Origin: a bacterium
GTDB taxonomy: Bacteria; Hinthialibacterota; Hinthialibacteria; H5-UNCL2
Length of the DNA: 45,499 bases
Direction of reading: 5' to 3'
Assembly: GCA_015075175.1 (NCBI GenBank)
Contig: JABTUV010000020.1
Location: forward strand, 1 to 45,499
Under the pieces are notes generated by a model. The model searched no databases. It worked only from the letters and a program-made list of their open reading frames with translations, and was not told where the DNA came from. Below, piece by piece: positions 7,652 through 15,495 of this stretch; positions within the stretch are counted from its first letter, which is position 1, and every line of letters begins with the position of its first letter. The translations under genes were made by a program, and so were the position numbers.

Positions 7652-8959
7652 ATGTTCGGCGCCCATCGCATGCCCGTCTCGATGCGGGTCTCCTACGAAT
7701 GCGATTCCAAGGCCGGCTTCTGCTATGGGCTCATGTACGGTTCCACCATTTCGTATTTCACCTACGTGGCTCTGAAGAACCTTTCCGCCTCCGACCAGGT
7801 GGTCAAGCTGCTTTACCTTGCCTCGTTCTTCGGAGCGACCGCGACCATCTTCTGGACGCGCTGGTTTCAAACCTTCCGCAAGCTGCCGCTGGTCGTCTGG
7901 ACCAAGGGCGTGGCGCGGGCGCTGCTGCTGCTGTTGCCGCTGGCGACCGGCGCGCCCATGTTCGCCGCCATCGTGTTCGCCTTCTGGACCATCGAGTTGA
8001 TGGCCTCGCCCGCCTACAGCAGCATCATGAAGGAGGTCTATCTCGACAGCCATCGCGGGCTGGCGATGGGCTACGTGCGCGTCCACGTGTGCCTGGGGCA
8101 GATTCTGGGCGCGCTCTTTTCCGGCTTCATCCTGCACGAGCAGGGCACGCCCGACCGTCCCTCCCTCTGGGACCGCCTGCCCAGCGTGATCGCACCCGGT
8201 CCACACAACTTTGACAAGATCGTCCCCTTCGGCGTGGCGGCCGGTCTCGTCGGACTCGTCTTCTTCCATCGCCTGCATCAATGGAGCGACCAGGGCGACT
8301 TCACCGCCAAGTCCACCGAGCCCCACCTGTTGCGTCCCATTCTCGCGCTGTTGCGCGATCTGCCCGCCCTTCGCTACGCCCAGATCGCCCTCTCCCTGCT
8401 TGGCCTCTCCAACCTCATGTGCATGTGCCTCTATCCCGTCTACCAGGTGGAAGTCTTCAATATCCGCTATGAACAGGTCGCGGTACTCACGGCGGTCGCC
8501 TCCGTCTGCGGCATCACTTCCTACTACGTGTTCGGCTCCATCGTGGACCGGCGCAATCTGTTGGCCTGGCACGCCTGGACCTTCATGCTCTTCATGGCCG
8601 CGACGGTGTGCTATCTCGTGACCGAGACCTTCGCCGGCCTGGTCGTGGCGACCATGTGCCAGGGACTGGGTTCAGGCGGATGGGACTTGGTGCGCAACAA
8701 CTTTCTCATCCGCGTCGCGCCCCACCACCGCCCGCAGCCGGTGTTCACGCTGGACCTGTTTCTCATGGGACTGCGGGGCGTGGCGGCGCCCTTCCTGGCC
8801 TTCTGGCTGTGCCGGACCTTCAGTTTTCAACTGGTGTTCTGGATCAACCTGGTAGTGGGCGCGGGGGGATGCGCGGCGTTTCTCTGGATGGGCCGGCGCT
8901 ACACCGACGGCCGTCCCGCGCCTCGACCGCCCCACGCCGGCGCCCCGCGCCGCCCTTAG
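7652..8959 (+). CDS. Major facilitator superfamily transporter
   Basis: Integral membrane transporter of 435 aa with about 11-12 hydrophobic segments. Examples are LLYLASFFGATATIFWT, ALLLLLPLATGAPMFAAIVF, IVPFGVAAGLVGLVFF and LVFWINLVVGAGGCAAFLWM. The layout of two six-helix halves around a charged loop near residue 210-225 (HRLHQWSDQGDFTAKS) fits the MFS fold. No substrate motif is recognised. An AAGGAGG lies 13 bases before the ATG at 7652, a slightly long spacing; no closer start exists in frame. The C-terminus is a short arginine/proline tail. It precedes a GH172-like gene on the same strand, so sugar or oligosaccharide transport is possible but speculative. Confidence 0.75.
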   Translation: MFGAHRMPVSMRVSYECDSKAGFCYGLMYGSTISYFTYVALKNLSASDQVVKLLYLASFFGATATIFWTRWFQTFRKLPLVVWTKGVARALLLLLPLATGAPMFAAIVFAFWTIELMASPAYSSIMKEVYLDSHRGLAMGYVRVHVCLGQILGALFSGFILHEQGTPDRPSLWDRLPSVIAPGPHNFDKIVPFGVAAGLVGLVFFHRLHQWSDQGDFTAKSTEPHLLRPILALLRDLPALRYAQIALSLLGLSNLMCMCLYPVYQVEVFNIRYEQVAVLTAVASVCGITSYYVFGSIVDRRNLLAWHAWTFMLFMAATVCYLVTETFAGLVVATMCQGLGSGGWDLVRNNFLIRVAPHHRPQPVFTLDLFLMGLRGVAAPFLAFWLCRTFSFQLVFWINLVVGAGGCAAFLWMGRRYTDGRPAPRPPHAGAPRRP

Positions 8960-8961
8960 CT

Positions 8962-9013
8962 GCGGAGTACAAACTTAAGTTTGCGTTCAGGCAGGCTGAA
9001 GCCTGTACTCCGG
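8962..9013. repeat. Dispersed palindrome (family G), full copy
   Basis: GCGGAGTACAAACTTAAGTT at one end and GAAGCCTGTACTCCGG at the other form an imperfect inverted repeat just after the MFS stop; an internal CAGGCAGGCTGAAGCCTG arm is also self-complementary. A partial copy lies at 5593-5618. Confidence 0.65.
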
Positions 9014-9058
9014 GTTGGACTCCATGGGCGCTTCGAGGTCTTACTACGGGAGGACAAG

Positions 9059-10084
9059 ATGTACCTGTGTTCCGTGATATTGACCACGCTCCTGGCGGCC
9101 GCGCCGTTGCCGGAGATCGTGCGTACCCAGGATTACAGCGCGCATCGCGCCTCCAGCGTCAATTGCACCGGCGCGAACTATGATTGTATCCAGATACCGG
9201 CCCGCTCGCGCGTGGTTTTCGCCACCCTGGACGGTCCGGGCATGATTCATCACTGCTGGTTCACCCTTTCCGCGACCGACCCTCATTATCTCTCCAATCT
9301 CATATTGCAGATACGCTGGGACGGGGCGGAGCATCCCGCCGTGGACTCGCCTTGGGGGCCCTTTTTTGCGCTCGGCCACGACGAGTGCGCCGACGTGGTC
9401 TCCGCCCCCATCGTGGTGATGGCCGCTACGGCGGGTTACATCCACTATCCGCCCGGCCTGGCGACCTGGAACGCTTACTTTCCCATGCCCTTCCGCCGCC
9501 GCGCCGAACTGGCCGTCGTCAATCAGACGGACGAGCACATCCGCGCGTTCTTCTACCACATCGACTGGCGGCGGTATAGGAAACTGCCGCGCGACGCGCA
9601 CTACTTTCACGTCCAGTACCGCTCAGAGCTCACGCGGCCCGGCCAACTGCCCGGCGACCGCAACACGACGGGCGAAAACAACTACGTCATACTGGAAACA
9701 CAGGGGTCGGGGCATTACGTGGGCTGCACGCTGCACGTAGCTGCGCATCGCCGCGAGGCGGGCAAGTGGTACGAAGGGGACGAAATGATTACGGTGGACG
9801 GGCAGCCGTTGCGCGAGGCAATCCTGGGGACGGGCAGCGAGGATTACTTCAACATGGCGTGGGGCGTGCGGCGCTGGTTCCAGTCGCCGTACTTCGGTAC
9901 CAGCTATCCCGCCTGGAATCCGGGCGAACCGAAGTGCACTGGGTCGCTTTCGCTCTATCGCTGGCACCTGCCCGACCCCATCCCGTTCAAGAAATCGATT
10001 CGGGTGAGGCATCGGCACGGCACACAACAACGACGCGGGCAGCCGCTATCAGTCAGTAGCCTATTGGTACGCGACAGACCGTGA
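9059..10084 (+). CDS. DUF2961 / glycoside hydrolase family 172-like secreted protein (C-terminus frameshifted)
   Basis: Probable secreted enzyme acting on fructan- or arabinan-type glycans, the activities known for GH172. The start at ATG 9059 has GGGAGG upstream and gives a signal peptide MYLCSVILTTLLAAA. Family hallmarks are DGPGMIHHCWFT, IRWDGAEHPAVDSPWGPFF, the acidic GTGSEDYFNMAWG block, and SLYRWHLPDPIPF. At about 10018-10023 the frame changes: the expected end HGTHNNDAGSRYQSVAYWY is readable one frame over. The true C-terminus therefore lies beyond 10084, probably near 10100-10150, and its stop is obscured by errors. Assignment to the family is firm; substrate is not known. Confidence 0.85.
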   Translation: MYLCSVILTTLLAAAPLPEIVRTQDYSAHRASSVNCTGANYDCIQIPARSRVVFATLDGPGMIHHCWFTLSATDPHYLSNLILQIRWDGAEHPAVDSPWGPFFALGHDECADVVSAPIVVMAATAGYIHYPPGLATWNAYFPMPFRRRAELAVVNQTDEHIRAFFYHIDWRRYRKLPRDAHYFHVQYRSELTRPGQLPGDRNTTGENNYVILETQGSGHYVGCTLHVAAHRREAGKWYEGDEMITVDGQPLREAILGTGSEDYFNMAWGVRRWFQSPYFGTSYPAWNPGEPKCTGSLSLYRWHLPDPIPFKKSIRVRHRHGTQQRRGQPLSVSSLLVRDRP

Positions 10085-10152
10085 TGGTGGTATTGGGGCC
10101 CCGCACCTCAAAGGGGTGGACGGTGGCCCCAGATCTCTTTGGGACGGCTGCG

Positions 10153-10222
10153 ATCTGGACGGCGGCTGCTTGCTGCCGCCGCTTATCCCTCTCACCAGCG
10201 GCAAAGCAGCCGCACTCCACAA
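10153..10222. repeat. Palindromic repeat (family D) between the GH172-like gene and the response regulator
   Basis: GGCGGCTGCTTGCTGCCGCC and, about 40 bases later, AAAGCAGCCGCACTCCAC form an imperfect hairpin related to those at 897-914 and 26935-26952. It lies at the convergent ends of the two genes and may act as a bidirectional terminator; no U-run supports this. Confidence 0.45.
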
Positions 10223-10289
10223 CACGCACTCGGGTGCAAAGGTGGCAGTCCACGTTGGGTCATCGGACACCGGCGCCTTGTGGGCGTTC

Positions 10290-11611
10290 TCAGCGTTCCT
10301 TGAGTTTGCGATGCAGCGTGCGCCGGTCGATGCCCAGAATCTCGCCGCGCGCGTCTTGTGGCCCTTGTTCTCCAGCACCTGGTCGATATCGGCGTCCTCC
10401 AGTTGCGCCAGCGTCAGCCGCTGGGAGCCGCTGATGGCAGACGCCTCGACCCGCCCGCGCACGCCCGGCGGCAGGTCCTCCTTGGCGATGCGCGTGCGGC
10501 TGGTCGCATCACCGCCCGCTCCATCACGTTCTCTCCAGCCGCGCACGTTTCCGGCCAGTCGTATTGCGACAGGATCGCCAGGGCGTCCTCCTCGATGCGG
10601 TCACGGGTTTTCGTTCTCGCCGGCGAGCAGCAGTGAGTGCATGGCAGGAGCGGAATGTCCTCGCGCCGTTCCTTCAGTTCGACCAGATGGATGGAATCAC
10701 CGACAGGCGATGAGGTCCTCGCGGAAGGCGCCGACGCGATGGCCGCTTCCAGGTCGGCGTTGGTTGCGGCCACCACGCGCACGTCGATCTTGGTGGGCGT
10801 ATTGCCGCCCACCGGCCGCACTTCGTGATCCTGCAGCACGCGCAGCAGTTTCATCTGGATGGCGGGAGAGATGTCGCCGATCTCGTCCAGAAAGATGGTG
10901 CCGACGCCTCCTCGAACAGCCCTCTTATTGGCGAGGCGCCGGTAAAGGCGCCGCGCACGTGCCAAAGACCTGGCTCTCCAAAAGCGACTCGGGCAGGGCG
11001 GAGCAGTTGATGGCCAGGAAGGGGGCCTTCTTGCGCGGCCCGGCCTCGTGCAGCGCGCGCGCGATCAACTCCTTGCCCGTTCCGCTCTTGCCACGGATGA
11101 GCACGGTACTCTTGGCGCCCGCCACGCGCTTGACCAGCTCCAAGACGTCTCTCATGCGGCGGCTGCGGGTGAGAATGCCCGAGAAGGTGTCGCGCAGCCC
11201 CACCTCCTCGCGCAACTGTTCCACTTCGTCGCGCAACTGCCGCAGCTCCAATGCCCGCTGAAGCGACAAGACGACCTCGTCCAGGTTGAACGGCTTGGTG
11301 ATGTAGTCCAGCGCCCCCTGCTTGATCGCCTCGACCGCCGATTCGGTGGAACCGAACGCCGTCATCACCAGCACCGGGATGCGCGGATCGATCTGCCGCA
11401 CCCGCGACAGCACCTCCATCCCGTCCACCTGCGGCATGCGCAGGTCCGTCAGCACTACGTCGGCAGGATGGCGCTCGATGGCCTCCAGCGCGTCCTCGGG
11501 GCGGGTGTAAGTGCGCACCAGAAAGCCCTGCTTGGTGAGATACTTCTGCAGGAGATTCACCATGCTCATCTCGTCGTCGATCACGACCACGTTGGCGCGT
11601 GCAGCAGTCAT
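10290..11611 (-). pseudogene. Sigma-54-dependent NtrC-family response regulator, frameshifted in the AAA and HTH parts
   Basis: Receiver domain (residues 1-120) has the acidic pair IDDE, phospho-acceptor Asp in VVLTDLRMP, and conserved MTAFGS and K in YITKPF. The sigma-54 activator domain shows Walker A GKSGTGKE and INCSALPESLLESQVFG. The GAFTGA loop can be reassembled across a frameshift near 10955-10975, followed by GTIFLDEIGDISPAIQMKLL. The Fis-type helix-turn-helix at the end reads ADIDQVLENKGHKTRAA, then ILGIDRRTLHRKLKER in the next frame, giving the stop at 10290. Reconstructed length about 440 aa is normal. At least four indels lie in 10300-10975. The ATG overlaps the kinase stop (ATGA), so it is the partner of that kinase and would activate sigma-54 promoters. 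Confidence 0.85.
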
Positions 11612-12825
11612 GCGGTCACCTCGTGTTCATGCAGATCCTCCCGCGGCAGCACGACCTTGAAGGTCGTGCCCTCGCCCACGCGGCTGTCGACCTCGATGCG
11701 CCCCTTGTGCTCGTTGACGATGCGATAGCACACCGAAAGCCCCAGGCCCGTGCCCTTGCCCACGTCCTTGGTGGTAAAAAAGGGATCGAAAATGCGGGGA
11801 AGATGCTCGGGGGCGATGCCATGGCCGGTATCGGAGATGGAGAGGACCAGGGCGTCGCGGGCCGCCCGGGCGGAAATCTCCAGCCGCCCGCCGCCCGGCA
11901 TGGCGTGAATCGCGTTCAGGATCATGTTCACCAGCACCTGCTTGAGCTGGTTGGCGTCGCCCAGAATCGGCGGCAGCGTTTCCATCTGCGTGACCAGCTC
12001 GACGTGATTCTTGGCCATCTCCTGCATGAGCAGGGACAGCACTTCGGAAATCAGGGCGGAGAGATCGACCAGGTCCATGCTGGGCGGGGCGGGCCGCGCG
12101 AACTTGAGCAGTTGCGACATCAGCATCGACACCCGCTTGGTCTCGCGCACGATCACCGAGAGCTCTTCGACCATGGGACTGTCCGGCGGCAGGTCCATGA
12201 GCAGGTATTCGGCGTTGCCGGAGATGACGTTGAGCGGGGTGCCGATTTCGTGCGCCAGGCCGGTCGCCAACTGTCCGACCGCGGCCATTTTTTCCATCTG
12301 CTGTTCCAGGCTCTCGACGCGGTGGGACGGGCCGCGCGCGGCGAAGGCGTCGATCATCAGCCGGAGATCCAGCACCATGCGCCGATGCAGGGCCGCCAGC
12401 ACACGGCCGCAGTGGGCGGGATCGCTTGAAAGGTCGGCCACGACCAGCTCGACCAGGGTTGCGTAATAGTAGGCGTAGGCGCTCAGATACCAGCGTGGGG
12501 ACAATCCGAGCCATTCCAGTGTTCCGCCCTCCTGCCGCCAGCCGACCAAATAGTTGCGGTCCGTGCAGCCCCGCGTCAACGACAGGAGATACTGGCGCTG
12601 GTTCTGCTTGAACCACTCGCGCGTTTTGGGGCCTTTCAAGATGGCCTGGCCGGCCTCCTGGCGGGCGATTTCGTCCACGAAGCCGTCCACAATCCGGGCG
12701 GCATGGCCCTCCAGAAGTGGGCCCAACTCGCGCAGGTACTCCATGTCTTCTGGGGACAGGGCGGGCAGGCTCCAACCGTCCCCGGCAGGCATCACGTCAC
12801 GCATTCCGGTTGCAGGGCGAGACAT
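11608..12825 (-). CDS. Soluble sensor histidine kinase with a globin-like (protoglobin) N-terminal domain lacking the proximal histidine
   Basis: 405 aa, no membrane segment. Residues about 24-160 look like a globin-coupled sensor domain: LRELGPLLEGHAARIVDGF, a W-x-x-x-L middle, then the motif region ending WLGLSPRWYLSAY. In haem-binding relatives this reads x-H-x-R-I-G-L; here the histidine position is Leu103 (TLEWLGL). The kinase part has the H-box AHEIGTPLNV with His192, N-box QVLVNMILNAIHAM with Asn304, G1 DTGHGIAP and G2 GKGTGLGL. It is followed by the NtrC-type regulator with a four-base overlap. A strong promoter lies at 12859-12887. The signal sensed is unknown and haem binding is doubtful. 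Complete and clean, unlike its partner gene. Confidence 0.88.
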   Translation of the reverse strand: MSRPATGMRDVMPAGDGWSLPALSPEDMEYLRELGPLLEGHAARIVDGFVDEIARQEAGQAILKGPKTREWFKQNQRQYLLSLTRGCTDRNYLVGWRQEGGTLEWLGLSPRWYLSAYAYYYATLVELVVADLSSDPAHCGRVLAALHRRMVLDLRLMIDAFAARGPSHRVESLEQQMEKMAAVGQLATGLAHEIGTPLNVISGNAEYLLMDLPPDSPMVEELSVIVRETKRVSMLMSQLLKFARPAPPSMDLVDLSALISEVLSLLMQEMAKNHVELVTQMETLPPILGDANQLKQVLVNMILNAIHAMPGGGRLEISARAARDALVLSISDTGHGIAPEHLPRIFDPFFTTKDVGKGTGLGLSVCYRIVNEHKGRIEVDSRVGEGTTFKVVLPREDLHEHEVTA

Positions 12826-12858
12826 TTTGACCTCATAACGGCAGGCAGCCGAGGAAAA

Positions 12859-12887
12859 ATTGTACCCGGGGCGTCTCGCATTGTCAA
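12859..12887 (-). promoter_or_regulatory. Strong sigma-70-type promoter of the kinase/regulator operon
   Basis: On the minus strand TTGACA (12887-12882) and TACAAT (12864-12859) are separated by exactly 17 bases, near-consensus. The kinase ATG at 12825 lies about 30 bases downstream of the predicted start of transcription. Just upstream, at 12892-12908, GTGGCAAATTGTCCCAC is a weak interrupted palindrome that might be an operator. Confidence 0.7.
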
Positions 12888-12918
12888 GAATGTGGCAAAT
12901 TGTCCCACGTCAGGGGAG

Positions 12919-12954
12919 AATGAGACGGATAGGACGCATGAGACCTATAGGACG
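12919..12954. repeat. Nine-base-period tandem repeat (family F), four units, reverse orientation
   Basis: AATGAGACG, GATAGGACG, CATGAGACC, TATAGGACG: reverse complements of the unit (C/G)GTCCCAT(A/G). It sits between the divergent kinase operon and the beta-helix gene. Confidence 0.8.
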
Positions 12955-13004
12955 TGCGGCAGCTACCGAGAATCTGCTACACTGATGGCACGGAGGGATG
13001 TGGG

Positions 13005-14825
13005 GTGGGCGGAAGACGGGCAGGACTGATCACAGGGGTGGTTTGGGTGGCGTTGGGCTGGTCGGTGTTCGCCGCCGTGCTCGTGGTCGAGCCGGGCGGC
13101 GCCCTGCCCACGCTCGGAGCGGCGCTCGCGGCGGCGACGGACGGCGACGCCATCGTCCTCACCGCCGGTCGCTACGAGGAAGGGCGCCTGTACGTCTGGC
13201 ACAACCAGCTCACCATCGAGGCGGCTACCGAGCCGCCGCTCCTGGCGCGCACCGCCCTGGTCGTGGTCGGCCGCAACTTTCAACTCCGCCGCGTAACGCT
13301 GGACGGCGAACGCGCGCCCGAGCTCACCAACCTCCTGCACTTTGTTTTCGCTTCCGGCGCGCGCGTCGAGGATTGCACCATCAAGAATCCCCCCGGCGGC
13401 GACGGGTCCGGCGAACTCGGCGATCTTCTCACCCAGGCGCCGTTGTCCGAGTTCAACGAGAGCGGCAGCTGTGTCCGCATCGCCGACGGCCAAGACATGA
13501 TTCTCCGCCGCTGCAACCTCGCCTCCGACCGCGACGACGCCATCGTCAACGAGGTCAACCTCTTCAGCTATACCATCGGCCGGCCGTCGCGCGGCCTCGT
13601 CATCGAGGACTGCACGTTCGCAGCCCAGACGCGCAACGTCATGCTGGTCGACAGCCACGAGGACGTGACGATTCGGCGCTGCCACTTCGCCCGTACCGCT
13701 TCCGGCGACGGCGACCGATTGGGTTTGAGCGCCTGGTCGGCGGCGGGCCTCGTGTGCATCCCACCTGCTCCCGAGGCGCCGACCCGCTTTCAAGACGTCA
13801 GGCTCTCAGACAACCGCTTCTCCGGCGTCTCCGGCATCGGCATCCTCTTCTACAACGGAAGGGTGGACGGGGCCGAGATTGCGGGCAACGTCTTCGAGGA
13901 AGGTTACGCTCCCAACCTGGTCGTCAAGTGCGGGGGCGACGCCATGCTGGTCTCGGGCAATACGTTCCGGCAGGCGGCGTCGCCGGAGGCGGTAGGCGCG
14001 CTGGTCGAGACCGCCTCTCCCCAGCTTGCGCCGGCGGGTGAACGGCTCGCGCAGCTGCGGATGCTGGACAATCGCTTCGCCGCGGCCGGCGGCGACGCCA
14101 TCCTGCTCCGCGCCGCGGGAGACGAGTGGATCGAGAACAATCTCTTCAGCTCCATCCCCGGCTGGGCCGTGAGGGCGGAGGCAGGCGCGCCCCGGCTGGC
14201 CTTTGTCGGCAACGATGTGGACGGCGGCGGCGTCCTGCCCGGAGAGCACGGCGCCCTCTTCCTCTCCGGACCCGCAGAGGTCGTGCGCGGCAACCGCTTT
14301 CTCTACCACGACGGCGCGGTGCAATTCGCCGGCGTCGGCGGCGGCAAGTGCTTCGTCGCGGACAACCTCATCGCCCACATGGCGGCTTACGGCATCCGCG
14401 AACTCAACTCGGGGTTCGCGGGCAACCGTTATTTCAACAACACGTTGGTATTCATCGACGGTCCGGCGGTGCAGGTGCGTTCCGACCATGTGCACGTCTA
14501 CAACAACATCTTCGCGTACAACGAGTCCGGGCTGGTCGTCCATTCGGGCGCCCCCGGGCGTTGGGACTTCAATCTCTTCTTCCTGAACGGGGTGCATCAC
14601 GAGGGGCTGGCCCGGGCGGGGGCTAACGATCGCTTCGCCGATCCGGGTTTTGTCGACCTCGGGGCGGAGGACTTCCGGTTGAGTAGCGCCAGTCCCGCAC
14701 GCAACGCCGGCACGGCCCCGATGGGGCCGCTTACGGAGCCGGACTTCGTCACGGAACTGGGCTTTTGGCAGGACACGCGCATCGACACGAGCGTGCCCCG
14801 CCGGGGGTGGGAAGAGTATCGTTGA
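13005..14825 (+). CDS. Secreted right-handed parallel beta-helix protein
   Basis: 606-residue exported protein. The GTG at 13005 is favoured as start because GGAGGG lies seven bases upstream and it yields a clean signal peptide, AGLITGVVWVALGWSVFA. The mature part is a chain of short beta-strand repeats with N-x-F and C-x-F steps (for example VEDCTIKN, LVIEDCTFAAQTRN, VTIRRCHFART, AEIAGNVFEEG, MLDNRFAAAGGDAILLRA, VYNNIFAYNESGLVV), typical of the pectate-lyase-like fold. The end, FADPGFVDLGAEDFRLSSAS-PARNAGT, is a common closing motif of such proteins. It may bind or cleave polysaccharide, but no catalytic residues are recognisable. Codon use matches neighbours. Confidence 0.8.
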   Translation: MGGRRAGLITGVVWVALGWSVFAAVLVVEPGGALPTLGAALAAATDGDAIVLTAGRYEEGRLYVWHNQLTIEAATEPPLLARTALVVVGRNFQLRRVTLDGERAPELTNLLHFVFASGARVEDCTIKNPPGGDGSGELGDLLTQAPLSEFNESGSCVRIADGQDMILRRCNLASDRDDAIVNEVNLFSYTIGRPSRGLVIEDCTFAAQTRNVMLVDSHEDVTIRRCHFARTASGDGDRLGLSAWSAAGLVCIPPAPEAPTRFQDVRLSDNRFSGVSGIGILFYNGRVDGAEIAGNVFEEGYAPNLVVKCGGDAMLVSGNTFRQAASPEAVGALVETASPQLAPAGERLAQLRMLDNRFAAAGGDAILLRAAGDEWIENNLFSSIPGWAVRAEAGAPRLAFVGNDVDGGGVLPGEHGALFLSGPAEVVRGNRFLYHDGAVQFAGVGGGKCFVADNLIAHMAAYGIRELNSGFAGNRYFNNTLVFIDGPAVQVRSDHVHVYNNIFAYNESGLVVHSGAPGRWDFNLFFLNGVHHEGLARAGANDRFADPGFVDLGAEDFRLSSASPARNAGTAPMGPLTEPDFVTELGFWQDTRIDTSVPRRGWEEYR

Positions 14826-14840
14826 CGCGGCCCTCGGCTT

Positions 14841-14858
14841 CCCCCTTAACAAGGGGGG
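14841..14858. repeat. CCCCCTTAACAAGGGGGG palindrome (family C)
   Basis: An 18-base palindrome located between convergent genes. A second copy, in reverse orientation, is at 26905-26923. It overlaps the end of the Nudix gene and supplies its TAA stop, and could serve as a two-way terminator stem. Confidence 0.7.
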
Positions 14859-15256
14859 CTGGAGGGGAGGGTGCGGAGCATGGCCAGGACCTCCGCATTG
14901 GCCGGCGGGAAACGCTCAGGCGCCAGCGACGCGATCGGCTCCCAGGCGAATCCGCTGGTCGTCTCCAACACCCCGCCGACAACCCGGCAGAGCAGGAAGT
15001 GGAAACGCAGGCGTCGGTCGCCGTAGTCATAGTCGCGGACCAGAAGCGCGCGCTCGACGCACCCCAGAAAACCCGTCTCCTCGCGCAGCTCGCGCAGGGC
15101 CGCGGCCTCCGGCGACTCACCCGCTCGCATCTTGCCGCCGGGGAACTCGCGTAGGCCGGCCAGATGCGAGTCCATGCGGCGGGTCCCGACCAGGACTAGA
15201 CCGCCATCCACGACCACGGCGACCGCCACGGGGATGGGTTCAGATTTCGGCGTCAT
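14846..15256 (-). CDS. Nudix hydrolase (MutT-like)
   Basis: Hydrolyses nucleoside diphosphates linked to another moiety; MutT-like members clean oxidised nucleotides. The full Nudix box GX5EX7REUXEEXGU is present at residues 41-63: GKMRAGESPEAAALRELREE followed by TGF. The N-terminal strand PVAVAVVVDGGLVLVGTRR and FPGGK are typical of the MutT/NudG type. Length 136 aa is normal. AGGAG lies about eight to twelve bases before the ATG. The last residues, PSSPPC and the stop, derive from the palindromic repeat at 14841-14858, so the original C-terminus may have been replaced by repeat insertion. Confidence 0.88.
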   Translation of the reverse strand: MTPKSEPIPVAVAVVVDGGLVLVGTRRMDSHLAGLREFPGGKMRAGESPEAAALRELREETGFLGCVERALLVRDYDYGDRRLRFHFLLCRVVGGVLETTSGFAWEPIASLAPERFPPANAEVLAMLRTLPSSPPC

Positions 15257-15495
15257 ATACGAACCGAACTGCTCCTATTGGCGTTATTGTCATTATTACC
15301 GCATGAGCGGGCTGGCCGAGGGAGTTACAATATAAGGGAGAGGACCGTTAATCTCCAGAAGGTCATGATCGCGGCCGTGCTCTCGGTTGTGCCACCAAGC
15401 GGCGCGGCAAGGCCGTCGGATTTCCCGGAAGGAGGGGATGCAGAACCGTGCCCGCCCGAACCAAGTCCCCGCAAGACACGGAAGAGAGGACCTCC
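15257..15495. other. Divergent intergenic region
   Basis: 239 bases between the Nudix gene (minus) and the coiled-coil gene (plus). It is AT-richer at 15265-15345 and contains TACAATATAAG at 15326-15336, a possible -10 region for the rightward gene, but no convincing -35. No further gene seen. Confidence 0.35.

Noticed and set aside
10116-11261. 381-codon plus-strand frame between the GH172-like gene and the kinase operon
   Set aside because: It runs antisense to the response regulator; only its first few codons continue the GH172-like gene.
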